Origin: DATCKG01 sp036562385
GTDB taxonomy: Bacteria; Bacillota; Sulfobacillia; Symbiobacteriales; Symbiobacteriaceae
DNA: 64,000 nt
Direction: 5' to 3'
Assembly: GCA_036562385.1 (NCBI GenBank)
Contig: DATCKG010000014.1
Location: forward strand, 1 to 64,000
Shown here: piece by piece, positions 33,563-42,349 of the stretch
Layout of the letters: every line of letters starts with the position of its first letter
Numbering within the stretch: position 1 is the stretch's first letter
Position numbers and translations under genes: made by a program
The notes under the pieces: model-generated
What the model was told of the DNA's origin: nothing
Databases searched by the model: none
Seen by the model: only the letters and a program-made list of their open reading frames with translations

Positions 33563-33862
33563 ATGAGGTATTACGAGGTGATGTTCATCGCCCGTCCCGA
33601 CCTGGATGACGAGGCCAGCCAGGCGCTGGTGGATCGGATTACCAACCTCATCAACACCAACGGCGGTGAGGTCGAGAAGGTAGAGCCGACCAAGCGGCAG
33701 CGGATGGCCTACGAAATCCAGCATTACCGGGAGGGCCTTTACACTGTCGTAAACTTCAAGGGTGAGCCGAGGACCGCGGAGGAGTTGGACCGCGTTCTGA
33801 AGATCACCGATGGAGTTCTCCGGCACATGATCGTCCGCCTCAAGGACAAGGAAAAGGAGTGA
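33563..33862 (+). CDS. rpsF: Ribosomal protein S6
   Basis: S6 binds 16S rRNA with S18 in the 30S platform. The 99-residue product has the RYYEVMFIARPDL start, the AYEIQHYREGLYTVVNF strand and the RVLKITDGVLRHMIVRL helix typical of S6. It lacks the long acidic tail of some enterobacterial forms. It starts the rpsF-ssb-rpsR operon with a strong AGGGAGGAGG site. Confidence 0.97.
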   Translation: MRYYEVMFIARPDLDDEASQALVDRITNLINTNGGEVEKVEPTKRQRMAYEIQHYREGLYTVVNFKGEPRTAEELDRVLKITDGVLRHMIVRLKDKEKE

Positions 33863-33881
33863 CCGGAGAGGGGGTAAGAAC

Positions 33882-34313
33882 GTGCTCAACGTCGTCGTCC
33901 TGATCGGCCGCCTTACCAGAGACCCGGAGTTGCGTTACACGCCGACGGGAAAGGCGGTTGCCCATCTCCGGTTGGCGGTGGACCGGAATACCACCAATCC
34001 CCAAGGGGAGAGAGAGACGGACTTCATCGATGTGATCGTTTGGGAACGGCAAGCTGAAACCGTGGCCAACTACCTGCAGAAGGGGCGGCTGGTGGCGGTG
34101 CACGGGCGCCTGCAGATCCGCTCCTACGAAACCCCGGACGGGCAACGCCGCGAGCGGGCCGAAGTGGTGGCCAGCCAGGTCCGGTTCCTGGACCGGGCCT
34201 CTGACAGCAGCCGCGGTCCGGGTATGCAACCGTCGCCTGACGTGTCCCCGTATGAGAGCCTCGGCATGGGAAGCGAGCCGACCCTCGACGACGACGATGA
34301 TGTCCCCTTCTGA
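33882..34313 (+). CDS. ssb: Single-stranded DNA-binding protein
   Basis: SSB coats single-stranded DNA in replication and repair. The 143-residue product has one OB fold (LNVVVLIGRLTRDPELRYTP to about residue 105), a disordered linker of about 25 residues, and the acidic tip DDDDDVPF that binds partner proteins. The start is GTG. The linker is shorter than in B. subtilis SsbA. It lies between the two ribosomal protein genes, the standard arrangement. Confidence 0.97.
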   Translation: MLNVVVLIGRLTRDPELRYTPTGKAVAHLRLAVDRNTTNPQGERETDFIDVIVWERQAETVANYLQKGRLVAVHGRLQIRSYETPDGQRRERAEVVASQVRFLDRASDSSRGPGMQPSPDVSPYESLGMGSEPTLDDDDDVPF

Positions 34314-34334
34314 CGCGGAAAGGAGGACGAAGCA

Positions 34335-34565
34335 GTGCGTCGTGAACGTGGGCGCAGGCCGAAGCGCCGGGTATGCAGCTTCTGCGTCGATAAGATCGAG
34401 CAGATCGACTACAAGGATGTCGCGCGGCTGAAGCGGTATATCACGGAGCGTGGCAAGATCCTGCCCCGCCGCATTTCCGGCAACTGTGCCGCGCATCAGC
34501 GCCAACTGACCACGGCCATCAAGCGGGCCCGGATTATGGCTCTGCTGCCGTTTACCGTGGAATAG
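34335..34565 (+). CDS. rpsR: Ribosomal protein S18
   Basis: S18 pairs with S6 in the 30S platform. The 76-residue product has the basic start RRERGRRPKRRVCSFC, with a zinc-type CSFC pair plus Cys in SGNCAAHQR, so it is likely the zinc-binding form, and the typical KILPRRISG and RARIMALLPFTV segments. It starts at GTG after AAGGAGG. Confidence 0.97.
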   Translation: MRRERGRRPKRRVCSFCVDKIEQIDYKDVARLKRYITERGKILPRRISGNCAAHQRQLTTAIKRARIMALLPFTVE

Positions 34566-34585
34566 GAGGCACCGCAGGAGATTCA

Positions 34586-34612
34586 GGGGCATCGCACGGG
34601 CGGTGCCCCTTT
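34586..34612 (+). terminator. Terminator after rpsR
   Basis: GGGGCATCGC pairs with GCGGTGCCCC (one wobble) around ACGG, followed by TTT. The T-run is short, so some read-through into yybS is likely. Confidence 0.65.
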
Positions 34613-34699
34613 CCGCACTTATGGATCCGGAGCCGGGTGAGCCCTGCGGGAACCGCCGGATGATAGGCACAAGAGGCCTCAGGGAGGATTTGCCGCATC

Positions 34700-35722
34700 A
34701 TGGATAATCGACAGACCGGAGTCCGCGGCCTGGTTTTCGGCGGCCTGATGGCCGCTCTGGCCGTGGTCTGTGCCTTGGTCCCTTTCCTGAGTGTGTTCAT
34801 GCCGATTCCGCTCACCATGGCCTACATGCGCTACGGCGGGCGAATCGCCACCATGGCGGGCATCGTGGCCGTTTTGTTCTGTGCCCTGTTTTTCGGCCCC
34901 ATTCAGGCCTTTCTGCTGCTGGTTCCGGCGGGGATTCTCCCCGGCCTGGCCTTCGGCTTTGGCTTCAGCCGCAAGCTGAGGCCCATCACCATCTCCCTGA
35001 TTGCCGTGGCGGTCTTTTTCGCCTCCTTTGGGCTGGACTATGTGGTCACCAGGGCCCTGGTGCTGGGCGGCCAGGATCCCATCGCCGCCATGTTGGAGGC
35101 CCCGGAGGTTCAGCGGCTCTTGGACACTTATCTGGGGGCCTACGAACAGCGCCTCCGCGACCTGCAGCCCACCACAGAAGCCCAGCAGCAGGCGGTGGAG
35201 CGGGCGCTGAGCCAGATGACCGAGATCCGGGAAAACATCGTCGAGGTGGCCTGGATCCTGATGCCCTCCAGCCTCTTTCTGGCCGGAGTGGTGACCACGT
35301 GGTTCAACTACCTGCTATGTCGCTGGATCCTGCCCCGTTTCGGCTTTGAGATTCCGGCCCCCACCCCCTTCGGGGATCTGCGCCTGCCCCTGTGGCTCAC
35401 CTGGGTGCTGGTGGCGGCTCTGTTTGGCGCCAGCTTCGTCGGGGACTCCCTCCTGAACGCCCCGCTATGGGCCCGGGCGATCATCAACCTGGCCAATCCC
35501 CTCCTCTACATCTTCGGGGTGGCGGGGATGGCCGTCGCATACGGATTTCTGCGCCGGAAGGGTCTGGATAAGCCCGTGGCGGTCTTGCTGACCCTGGCGG
35601 TCCTGCTGATGTTCGGGCAGTGGGGGCTTTACTTCTACTTGATGTTGGCGATGTGGGACACCGTCTTTGATTTCCGGGGCCTGGGACATGGGATGTTCAA
35701 CCGCCCGCGCGGTTCGACGTGA
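34700..35722 (+). CDS. yybS: YybS family membrane protein (DUF2232)
   Basis: The 340-residue product has about eight membrane segments in two blocks separated by a charged helix (LRDLQPTTEAQQQAVERALS, about residues 152-171). It fits the YybS/DUF2232 family, which lies between rpsR and rplI in Firmicutes. The first block (PIPLTMAYMRYGG and the Gly/Pro-rich region that follows) resembles substrate-binding parts of ECF transporters, but no substrate is known. Confidence 0.82.
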   Translation: MDNRQTGVRGLVFGGLMAALAVVCALVPFLSVFMPIPLTMAYMRYGGRIATMAGIVAVLFCALFFGPIQAFLLLVPAGILPGLAFGFGFSRKLRPITISLIAVAVFFASFGLDYVVTRALVLGGQDPIAAMLEAPEVQRLLDTYLGAYEQRLRDLQPTTEAQQQAVERALSQMTEIRENIVEVAWILMPSSLFLAGVVTTWFNYLLCRWILPRFGFEIPAPTPFGDLRLPLWLTWVLVAALFGASFVGDSLLNAPLWARAIINLANPLLYIFGVAGMAVAYGFLRRKGLDKPVAVLLTLAVLLMFGQWGLYFYLMLAMWDTVFDFRGLGHGMFNRPRGST

Positions 35723-35734
35723 GGAGGGATGCCA

Positions 35735-36181
35735 GTGAAGGTCATTCTGAAGGCCGATGTGAAAGGAACGGGCAAGAAGGGGCAGACCGTTGAGGTCGCC
35801 GACGGCTACGCACGCAATTACCTGATTCCCCGGGGACTGGCGGTGGAAGCATCGGCTTCGGCGCTCAAGAGCCTGGAAGAGGAGCGCAAAGCCCAGCAGC
35901 GGAAACAGGAGCGGCTGATCGCCCAGCTGACGGCCCTCCGGGATCAGTTGGAGGGAAAGACCATCCAGGTGCCGGCCAAGACCGGGGAAGGCGGCCGCCT
36001 CTTCGGCTCGGTCACCAACAAGGACATTGCGGCAGCCATCTCCAAGTATCTGGGGCAGGAGTTTGACCGCAAGTATGTGGATCTGCCCACACCCATCAAG
36101 TCCCTGGGGGTCTATCCGGTGACCCTGCGCCTGGGACACAACATTTCTGGTACAATTAACGTTGAAATCGTCGCGGAGTAG
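35735..36181 (+). CDS. rplI: Ribosomal protein L9
   Basis: L9 binds 23S rRNA at the base of L1 and reaches across the ribosome. I chose the GTG at 35735, giving the canonical MKVILKADVKGTGKKGQTVE start and 148 residues. The ATG six bases earlier directly abuts the GGAGGG site and is unlikely to be used. The N-terminal domain (with GYARNYLIPRGLA), the long connecting helix (about 45-75) and the C-terminal domain are all present. Confidence 0.96.
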   Translation: MKVILKADVKGTGKKGQTVEVADGYARNYLIPRGLAVEASASALKSLEEERKAQQRKQERLIAQLTALRDQLEGKTIQVPAKTGEGGRLFGSVTNKDIAAAISKYLGQEFDRKYVDLPTPIKSLGVYPVTLRLGHNISGTINVEIVAE

Positions 36182-36226
36182 CGGGCGGCCCGACCGGTTC
36201 CACCGGCTCGGGCTGCAACTGGCTTG

Positions 36227-36261
36227 GAAGGAGGTGAAGGGGCGCGGCCCCGGAACCGATG
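36227..36261 (+). promoter_or_regulatory. Structured ribosome binding site of lonC
   Basis: A perfect AAGGAGGTGA lies 22 bases before the lonC ATG. Between them GGGGC pairs with GCCCC (36239-36243 with 36247-36251). Folding that hairpin would shorten the effective spacing to about 9 bases. An in-frame TGA at 36235 rules out any earlier start. Confidence 0.6.
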
Positions 36262-38220
36262 AAAGAGCTTCTCGATCGGCTGATCAGGTCGCGTCGCCAG
36301 GCCGAGCGGTCCGACCCGGGGGCAGCGGGTGCGGACGACCAACTGGAACGCCAGGTGGGGACGCTGTTCGGGCTCCTCACCAACCTCTGGGGCCCGGAGC
36401 GCCTGGTGTTGAAAGCGGGCAAGTTGGAAGCCCTCTCCCTCATGAAATCGGACAACGTGGGCGAACAGGTTCTGGCCCTGCAGCGCCTGGTCTACGAAGA
36501 TCCCACCATCGACGCGGTTCCGCACCGTTCCGAGATTCCTGCCATCCTGGAGGAACTGGAAGATGTGATTGCCGACATGCTGGCCCGCCGGTCGGTGGAG
36601 GAAGAGATTGAGAAAAAGGTCCAGCAGCGGATGCAGGAACGGAACGAGGACTACTACCGGGAGATCAAGCAGCAGGTCCTGCGGGAGGACGCCGGCCCCG
36701 AGACGGCCGCGACCCTCAAGAAACTGCAGGAACTGGAGGAACTGGATAAGAAGCGGCTGTCTCGCACGGCCATGGAGGTGCTGCGGCCCACCAGTCTGGA
36801 CCAGGTGGTGGGACAGGAGCGGGCCATCAAGGCGCTGCTGGCGAAGATCGCCTCGCCCTTTCCGCAGCATGTGATCCTCTACGGGCCCCCCGGCGTGGGG
36901 AAGACCACGGTGGCGCGTCTTGCCCTGGAGGCGGCCAAGAAGCTGCGGTTTACTCCCTTTGACGAGAACGCGCCCTTCGTGGAGGTGGACGGCACCACCC
37001 TCCGGTGGGATCCCCGGGAGGTCACCAACCCCCTGCTGGGAAGCGTGCACGATCCGATCTACCAGGGCGCCCGCCGGGAGATGGCCGACACCGGCGTGCC
37101 GGAGCCGAAGCTGGGGCTGGTGACGGAAGCCCACGGCGGCGTGCTCTTCATCGACGAGATCGGCGAGCTGGACCCGATGCTGCAGAACAAACTGCTGAAG
37201 GTCCTGGAGGACAAGCGCGTCTACTTCGATTCCAGCTACTATGACCCCAACGATCCCATGGTGCCCCAGTACATCAAGAAGCTCTTTGCCGAGGGGGCGC
37301 CGGCGGACTTCATCCTGATCGGTGCCACCACCCGGGATCCCAGTGAGATCAACCCGGCTCTCCGCTCCCGGTGTGCGGAGGTCTTCTTTGAACCGCTTTC
37401 CCCGGAGCACATCCAGCAGATCATTCGGGGGGCGGCGGAGCGGCTGAAGGTCCGCCTGGAGCCCGGCGTGGACGAGCTGATCTCCGAGTACACCGTGGAG
37501 GGGCGCAAGGCCATCGGCATCCTGGCGGACGCGTACGGACTCGCCCTGTATCAGTTGGGCGACGCGCCCCTGGGGCCCGAACCCCTGCTCATCACGAAGC
37601 AGCATGTGCAGGAGATCATCAAGACCAGCCGCCTGACCCCCAACGTCTACCAGAAGGCCTCCCAGACTCCGGAGGTGGGACGGATCTTCGGCCTCGGAGT
37701 GCTGGGCTACATGGGGACTGTGCTGGAGATCGAGGCGGTGGCCTTCCGGGCCCGGGAGCCGGGGAAGGGCTCGCTGCGCATCAACGACACCGCCGGCTCC
37801 ATGACCAAGGACTCCCTCTTCTCTGCCGCCGCGGTGGTCCGGCAGGTGACCGGAGAGGACCTTTCCAACTGGGACGTCCACGTCAATGTCGTGGGCGGCG
37901 GGCGCATCGACGGTCCCAGTGCCGGGGTGGCCATCTACCTGGCCATGATCTCTGCCATCCAGGGGCGGCCGATCCGGCAGGATACGGCCATCACCGGGGA
38001 GGTCTCCATCCGCGGTGCGGTCAGGGCCATCGGCGGGGTCTACGAGAAGATCTACGGAGCCAAGCAGGCGGGCATGCGCCGGGTAATCCTCCCCGAGGAG
38101 AACCGGAAGGATGTGCCGGACGACATCACCGGCATCGAGATCTGCTTTGTCTCCACCATCCAGGAAGCCATGCGGCTGATGCTGGTGGATGACGCGGCCT
38201 GTGCCGCCCAGGCAAGCTAG
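36259..38220 (+). CDS. lonC: ATP-dependent protease LonC
   Basis: LonC is a Lon-family protease of the type found in spore formers and lacking the usual large N-terminal substrate domain. The 653-residue product has an N-terminal helical region with a coiled coil (about 110-165), an AAA+ domain with Walker A (GPPGVGKTT, about 217) and Walker B (LFIDEIGEL), and an S16 domain with catalytic Ser (DGPSAGVAIY) and Lys (GAKQAGMRRVILPEEN). Some LonC proteins have lost the ATP site; this one is intact by motif. Position after rplI is the usual one. Confidence 0.92.
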   Translation: MKELLDRLIRSRRQAERSDPGAAGADDQLERQVGTLFGLLTNLWGPERLVLKAGKLEALSLMKSDNVGEQVLALQRLVYEDPTIDAVPHRSEIPAILEELEDVIADMLARRSVEEEIEKKVQQRMQERNEDYYREIKQQVLREDAGPETAATLKKLQELEELDKKRLSRTAMEVLRPTSLDQVVGQERAIKALLAKIASPFPQHVILYGPPGVGKTTVARLALEAAKKLRFTPFDENAPFVEVDGTTLRWDPREVTNPLLGSVHDPIYQGARREMADTGVPEPKLGLVTEAHGGVLFIDEIGELDPMLQNKLLKVLEDKRVYFDSSYYDPNDPMVPQYIKKLFAEGAPADFILIGATTRDPSEINPALRSRCAEVFFEPLSPEHIQQIIRGAAERLKVRLEPGVDELISEYTVEGRKAIGILADAYGLALYQLGDAPLGPEPLLITKQHVQEIIKTSRLTPNVYQKASQTPEVGRIFGLGVLGYMGTVLEIEAVAFRAREPGKGSLRINDTAGSMTKDSLFSAAAVVRQVTGEDLSNWDVHVNVVGGGRIDGPSAGVAIYLAMISAIQGRPIRQDTAITGEVSIRGAVRAIGGVYEKIYGAKQAGMRRVILPEENRKDVPDDITGIEICFVSTIQEAMRLMLVDDAACAAQAS

Positions 38221-38301
38221 CGCGGCTCGCCGCGGCCCCGGCAGGATTTCCGGCCCCGGAGGCGAAAATGCAGGGGGAACTTATGTTTGGAGGCCGTGGG
38301 C

Positions 38302-39645
38302 ATGAACGCCTTCAGTGAGCGGGTTCCGCCGCACAACCTGGAAGCAGAACAGTCCGTCCTGGGTGCGATGCTGATCGACAGCGAAGTGGTATCCCGCATC
38401 GTCAATCTGCTGCACCCGGAGGATTTCTACGTCGACCGGCACCAGCAGATCTTCGCGGCCATGCTCTCCCTGTTCAACCGGGGCGAACCGGTGGACCTGA
38501 TTACCGTGCAGGATGAGCTGCGCAACCGCAACCTGCTGGAGGAGGTCGGCGGTCTTACCTACCTGACCAGCCTCATCAACCTGGTGCCCACCACGGCCAA
38601 CGCCGAGCAGTATGCCCGGATCGTCGAAGAAAAGGCCACCCTGCGCCGGCTGCAGGTGGTGGCCCGCAAGATTGTGGAGGACTGCTATACCTCCGAGGAC
38701 ACCGAGGCCACGCTGCAGGAAGCGGAAAAGGCGATCTTTGCGGTCACCCAGCGGCGGGGCAGCAAGGGCTACAAGCACATCAAGGAGGCGCTGGTGGACG
38801 CCTACAGCCACCTGGAGGTGCTGTACGGCTCCAAGGGCCGGACCACCGGGATTCCCTCGGGGTTTCGGGACCTGGACCAGCTTTCCGCCGGCTTTCAGAA
38901 ATCGGATCTGATCATCGTCGCGGCGCGGCCGTCGGTGGGGAAGACCGCCTTTACGCTGAACATCGCCCGCAACGCGGCGGTGATGAGCAAGGCGAAGGTG
39001 ATGTTCTTCAGCCTGGAGATGTCGGCGGAGCAGCTGGCCATGCGTCTGCTGGCCGCCGAAGCGGCGGTGGACGGCCACCGGCTGCGGACCGGCCAGCTGC
39101 AGGACCAGGACTGGCAGCGGCTGGGCGCTGCCCTGGCGACCCTGGCGGAGGCCGACATCTTCATCGATGACACGCCCAACTGCTCGCTGGCCGAGGTCCG
39201 GGCCAAGAGCCGTCAGGTGGCCCAGGAGCACGGGCTGGATCTGATCATCATCGACTACCTGCAGCTGATGACCATACCGCCCAGGCCCGGGCAGCAGCTC
39301 AACCGGCAGCAGGAGATCTCCGAGATCTCCCGGTCCCTCAAGGGCCTGGCCCGCGAACTGAACGTGCCGGTGATCGCCTTGTCCCAGCTTTCCCGTTCCG
39401 TGGAGCAGCGGCAGGACAAGCGGCCCATCCTGTCGGATCTGCGGGAGTCCGGTGCCATCGAGCAGGACGCGGACATGGTCGCATTCCTGTACCGGGAAGA
39501 CTATTACGACCCGGATTCCGACAAGAAGAACCGGGTGGAGGTGATCATTGCCAAGCACCGGAACGGGCCGGTGGGCTCCGTGGAGCTTTACTTCATGAAG
39601 GACATTCAGAAGATGGTGGGCATGGAACAGGCCCGGGGGGCATGA
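38302..39645 (+). CDS. dnaB: Replicative DNA helicase
   Basis: This is the hexameric helicase that unwinds the fork (named DnaC in B. subtilis). The 447-residue product has the N-terminal DnaG-interacting domain (PPHNLEAEQSVLGAMLID) and the RecA-like motor with Walker A (ARPSVGKTAF), LEMSAEQLAMRLL and Walker B (LIIIDYLQLM). The arginine finger region LSQLSRSVEQRQDKRP is also present, with no intein. I chose the ATG 8 bases after GGAGG; a TTG five codons earlier is less likely. Confidence 0.97.
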   Translation: MNAFSERVPPHNLEAEQSVLGAMLIDSEVVSRIVNLLHPEDFYVDRHQQIFAAMLSLFNRGEPVDLITVQDELRNRNLLEEVGGLTYLTSLINLVPTTANAEQYARIVEEKATLRRLQVVARKIVEDCYTSEDTEATLQEAEKAIFAVTQRRGSKGYKHIKEALVDAYSHLEVLYGSKGRTTGIPSGFRDLDQLSAGFQKSDLIIVAARPSVGKTAFTLNIARNAAVMSKAKVMFFSLEMSAEQLAMRLLAAEAAVDGHRLRTGQLQDQDWQRLGAALATLAEADIFIDDTPNCSLAEVRAKSRQVAQEHGLDLIIIDYLQLMTIPPRPGQQLNRQQEISEISRSLKGLARELNVPVIALSQLSRSVEQRQDKRPILSDLRESGAIEQDADMVAFLYREDYYDPDSDKKNRVEVIIAKHRNGPVGSVELYFMKDIQKMVGMEQARGA

Positions 39646-39662
39646 GGCTCTCGGGCTTTTTT
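39631..39662 (+). terminator. Terminator overlapping the dnaB stop
   Basis: GCCCGGGG pairs with TCTCGGGC (two wobbles) around a 10-base loop that contains the dnaB stop codon, followed by TTTTTT. Termination therefore begins inside the last codons of dnaB. Confidence 0.75.
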
Positions 39663-39803
39663 CTGCCCTGGGCTGCCGCCCGGAATAATCAAGAGATCCT
39701 CAACGACGCGGCCAGCTTCTCCCATCGCGACGCCGCGGAAATGTTAGACGTCGCGAGTTATCAACATGATGTTCACACCTGTGGATGAGACTTCAGGGCT
39801 GCG

Positions 39804-39832
39804 TTGACAGCCCCCTACGGGAATGCTAAGAT
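39804..39832 (+). promoter_or_regulatory. purA promoter
   Basis: A consensus TTGACA is followed after 17 bases by TAAGAT, 67 bases before the purA start. Two DnaA-box-like 9-mers lie just upstream (TTATCAACA at 39758 and TGTGGATGA at 39780). Confidence 0.7.
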
Positions 39833-39898
39833 GTTGGCTGGCTTTTTTGGCCGCTCCGCTAGCCGCGGGCGGACTGTGGAAGTTGGGAGGTGCCCCCT

Positions 39899-41197
39899 TT
39901 GTCTGTAGTCGTCGTCATGGGTGCACAGTGGGGGGACGAGGGAAAGGGCAAGTTCGTCGACTTGCTTGCTTCCCACGCCGATGTGGTGGTCAGGGCCACT
40001 GGCGGCTCCAACGCCGGGCACACCGTATGGGCCAACGGGCAGCAGTACAAACTGCATCAGATCCCTTCGGGGATCCTGTATAAAGGAACTCTGTGCGTCA
40101 TTGGCAACGGTGTCGTGCTGGACCCGCTGAAATTGCTGGAGGAGATGGACGAGCTCCAGTCCCGGGGCGTGGACCTGTCCGGCCTCCGGATCAGTGCGGC
40201 CGCCCACATCGTCTTCCCCTACCACATCCGCCTCGACGGGGCGGAGGAAGACCGCAAGGGCGTGCACCGAATCGGCACGACCCGGCGGGGGATCGGTCCG
40301 GCGTACATGGACAAGTATGCCCGGACAGGCATCCGTATGGTGGATCTGCTGGACCGGGATGAGTTCATTCCGAAGCTGGCCCGCCAGCTGGAGATCAAGA
40401 ACCAGCTCTTGGAGAAGGTCTATGGCCTCCCGGGCTTTACCCTGGAGGAGATTGTGGAGCCGTATCTGGCCGCTGCAGAGCGGCTGCGCCCCTACGTGAC
40501 CAACACGGTGGAACTGATCAACGACGCCATCGACGCCGGAAAGCATGTCCTCTTCGAAGGTGCCCAGGGGCATCTGCTAGACATCGATTTCGGCACGTAC
40601 CCCTATGTGACGGCCTCGCATCCCATCGCGGCCGGCGCCCTGATCGGCGCCGGAGTGGGTCCCACGCGGGTGAACCGGGTGGTGGGCGTGGTGAAGGCCT
40701 ACACCTCCCGGGTTGGCGAGGGTCCCTTCCCGACCGAACTGCTGGATGAGACGGGCAACCGGATCCGTGAAGAGGGCCACGAGTACGGCACCACCACCGG
40801 CCGGCCTCGCCGCGTGGGTTGGCTGGACCTGGTGATGGTCCGCTACGCCTGCCGGGTCAGCGGCATTACCGACCTGGCGGTGCCGCACCTGGACACGTTG
40901 GCCCGGACCGGCATCAAGACCCTCAAGGTCTGCGTGGGGTACCGGATGCCCGACGGCACCGTGACCCGTCAGTTCCCGGTGGGGCTGAAGGCCCTCAGCC
41001 AGGTGCAGCCGGTCTACACCGAACTGCCCAACTGGCCGTGGGATGAGGCGAACCCGCCGCGCCGCTACGAGGACCTGCCCGAGGGCGCCCGGCGCTACCT
41101 GGAACTGATCGAGGACTTTACCGGTGTGCCGGTGAGCATCGTGGGGGTCGGCAGCGAGCGGACCGACGCGATCTGCCGGACCACCTTCTTCGAGTAA
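39899..41197 (+). CDS. purA: Adenylosuccinate synthetase
   Basis: PurA joins IMP and aspartate using GTP, the first step from IMP to AMP. The 432-residue product starts at TTG, 8 bases after GGGAGG, and has the P-loop region (GAQWGDEGKGKFVDLL), GGSNAGHTVW, the GTTRRGIGPAY signature, the FEGAQGHLLDIDFGTYPYVT segment and TTTGRPRRVGWLD. A GTG nine bases earlier overlaps the ribosome binding site. It has its own promoter and terminator. Confidence 0.97.
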   Translation: MSVVVVMGAQWGDEGKGKFVDLLASHADVVVRATGGSNAGHTVWANGQQYKLHQIPSGILYKGTLCVIGNGVVLDPLKLLEEMDELQSRGVDLSGLRISAAAHIVFPYHIRLDGAEEDRKGVHRIGTTRRGIGPAYMDKYARTGIRMVDLLDRDEFIPKLARQLEIKNQLLEKVYGLPGFTLEEIVEPYLAAAERLRPYVTNTVELINDAIDAGKHVLFEGAQGHLLDIDFGTYPYVTASHPIAAGALIGAGVGPTRVNRVVGVVKAYTSRVGEGPFPTELLDETGNRIREEGHEYGTTTGRPRRVGWLDLVMVRYACRVSGITDLAVPHLDTLARTGIKTLKVCVGYRMPDGTVTRQFPVGLKALSQVQPVYTELPNWPWDEANPPRRYEDLPEGARRYLELIEDFTGVPVSIVGVGSERTDAICRTTFFE

Positions 41198-41223
41198 TCC
41201 AAACAAAATATGTAGGCCATTCA

Positions 41224-41256
41224 GCGGAGACCATCAGGTCTCCGCTCTATTTTTTC
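41224..41256 (+). terminator. Terminator after purA
   Basis: GCGGAGACC pairs perfectly with GGTCTCCGC around ATCA, followed by TCTATTTTTT. Confidence 0.92.
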
Positions 41257-41350
41257 CCTTTCCGCCAGACTCTGACAAATTTCGCCACGCCGCCCTGCTA
41301 TGCTGGACCCGGATGCCTTCTATCACGGTGCGAAAGGGGTGTCCCCACTG

Positions 41351-42049
41351 ATGGGACCGCTGAGAAGGTCTCAGGTGGCGGCCGCCCTCGTGGTCCTCAT
41401 CGCCGGGCTCGTAAGCCTGCTCTACGAGTTCGGGCGGGTTCAGGGGGCGTCCGCCGACCTGGCCGCTCATGAGGTCGGCTTGGCAGGCGAACGGGTGGAA
41501 CAGGAAGCGTGGGCGTCGCAGCGGCAGCAGGTCCGTCTCTCCCACGCCCGGCAGCTGCAGGTCTGGGAGGAACGGAGCCGGGCGGAGACGGCCCTGGTGG
41601 CCCACCGCAGTCTTGTCCACCAGCAAACCCGATATCAAGCTGCGTCGGATCCCCGGGTGGACGATCTGGTCCCGGAGGCATACCGCCGCATCCTTCTGGA
41701 GGTGGCAGCGGAGTACAACATCGATCCCCGGCTTCTGGCCGCGGTGGTGACCATCGAGAGCCGCTGGAACGCCCGGGCGGTGGGCGCCCATCAGGACAGC
41801 GGCCTCATGCAGATCCTCCCTTCCACGGCCGAGGCCATAGCCAGGGGGATGGGACTGAAGGAGTATAACATCTTCGATCCCCGTACCAACCTGTCCATGG
41901 GGGCCTGGTACCTCAGGCAACTGTATGAGCAGTACGGCAGTTGGCCGCAAGCGCTGGCAGCCTACAACGGCGGACCCGCAGCGGCCCAGCAGGGGGCTAA
42001 CCACCGCTACACCCAACAGGTGATGGCGGTCTACCACCAGGGCGCCTGA
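41351..42049 (+). CDS. Membrane-anchored lytic transglycosylase (SLT family)
   Basis: The enzyme cleaves peptidoglycan between MurNAc and GlcNAc. The 232-residue product has an N-terminal signal anchor (VAAALVVLIAGLVSLLYEF), a charged stem (about 45-105) and a goose-lysozyme-like SLT domain. That domain carries the catalytic Glu in AAVVTIESRWNARAVG, then DSGLMQILPSTAEAIARGM, NLSMGAWYLRQL and AAYNGGPAA. The start is not certain: ATG was chosen, with AAAGGGG upstream, but a GTG four codons earlier is possible. A LysM/M23 hydrolase lies beyond the next gap on the other strand. Confidence 0.88.
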   Translation: MGPLRRSQVAAALVVLIAGLVSLLYEFGRVQGASADLAAHEVGLAGERVEQEAWASQRQQVRLSHARQLQVWEERSRAETALVAHRSLVHQQTRYQAASDPRVDDLVPEAYRRILLEVAAEYNIDPRLLAAVVTIESRWNARAVGAHQDSGLMQILPSTAEAIARGMGLKEYNIFDPRTNLSMGAWYLRQLYEQYGSWPQALAAYNGGPAAAQQGANHRYTQQVMAVYHQGA

Positions 42050-42349
42050 CCGCCCCGGAAGGGCACGGCAGTACGGACGGCCCTGCCGGCGCCCGCGGCA
42101 TCCCGCGTTCCCCCGATGAGCCGGCGACGGCCGGCAGCGATGCGTCAGTGGGGTCTCCCCCGGCGAGGTGCAGTGCCGGCGTGGGAGGCCCCCGGAGGGG
42201 CGAGGCCTGCAGGGGCGAGGATTGTCCTGCAGGCAGGAGAGTCGGGGCGATTGGCAGCCCAGGGGCTGCCCAATCCCCTCAGTAGGGTGGGAATGCGGCG
42301 CCGAAAGGGTACCCGGCGGGGGTTTCGGCACCGTCCGATACCCGGCCCA
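42050..42349. other. Intergenic region with hairpins between convergent hydrolase genes
   Basis: No credible gene here. It holds a long hairpin at 42244-42279 (GATTGGCAGCCC pairing with GGGCTGCCCAATC, one bulge) and a second at about 42302-42331 (GCCGAAA with TTTCGGC). Neither has a T-run. Since transcripts from both sides converge here, these are candidates for bidirectional termination or transcript stabilisation. Confidence 0.5.

Noticed and set aside
35729..35734. ATG at 35729 as the start of rplI.
   Set aside because: It directly follows GGAGGG with no spacing; the GTG two codons later gives the canonical L9 start and length.
36112..37881. A 589-codon open frame on the minus strand opposite lonC.
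   Set aside because: Shadow of lonC; no family match or ribosome binding site.
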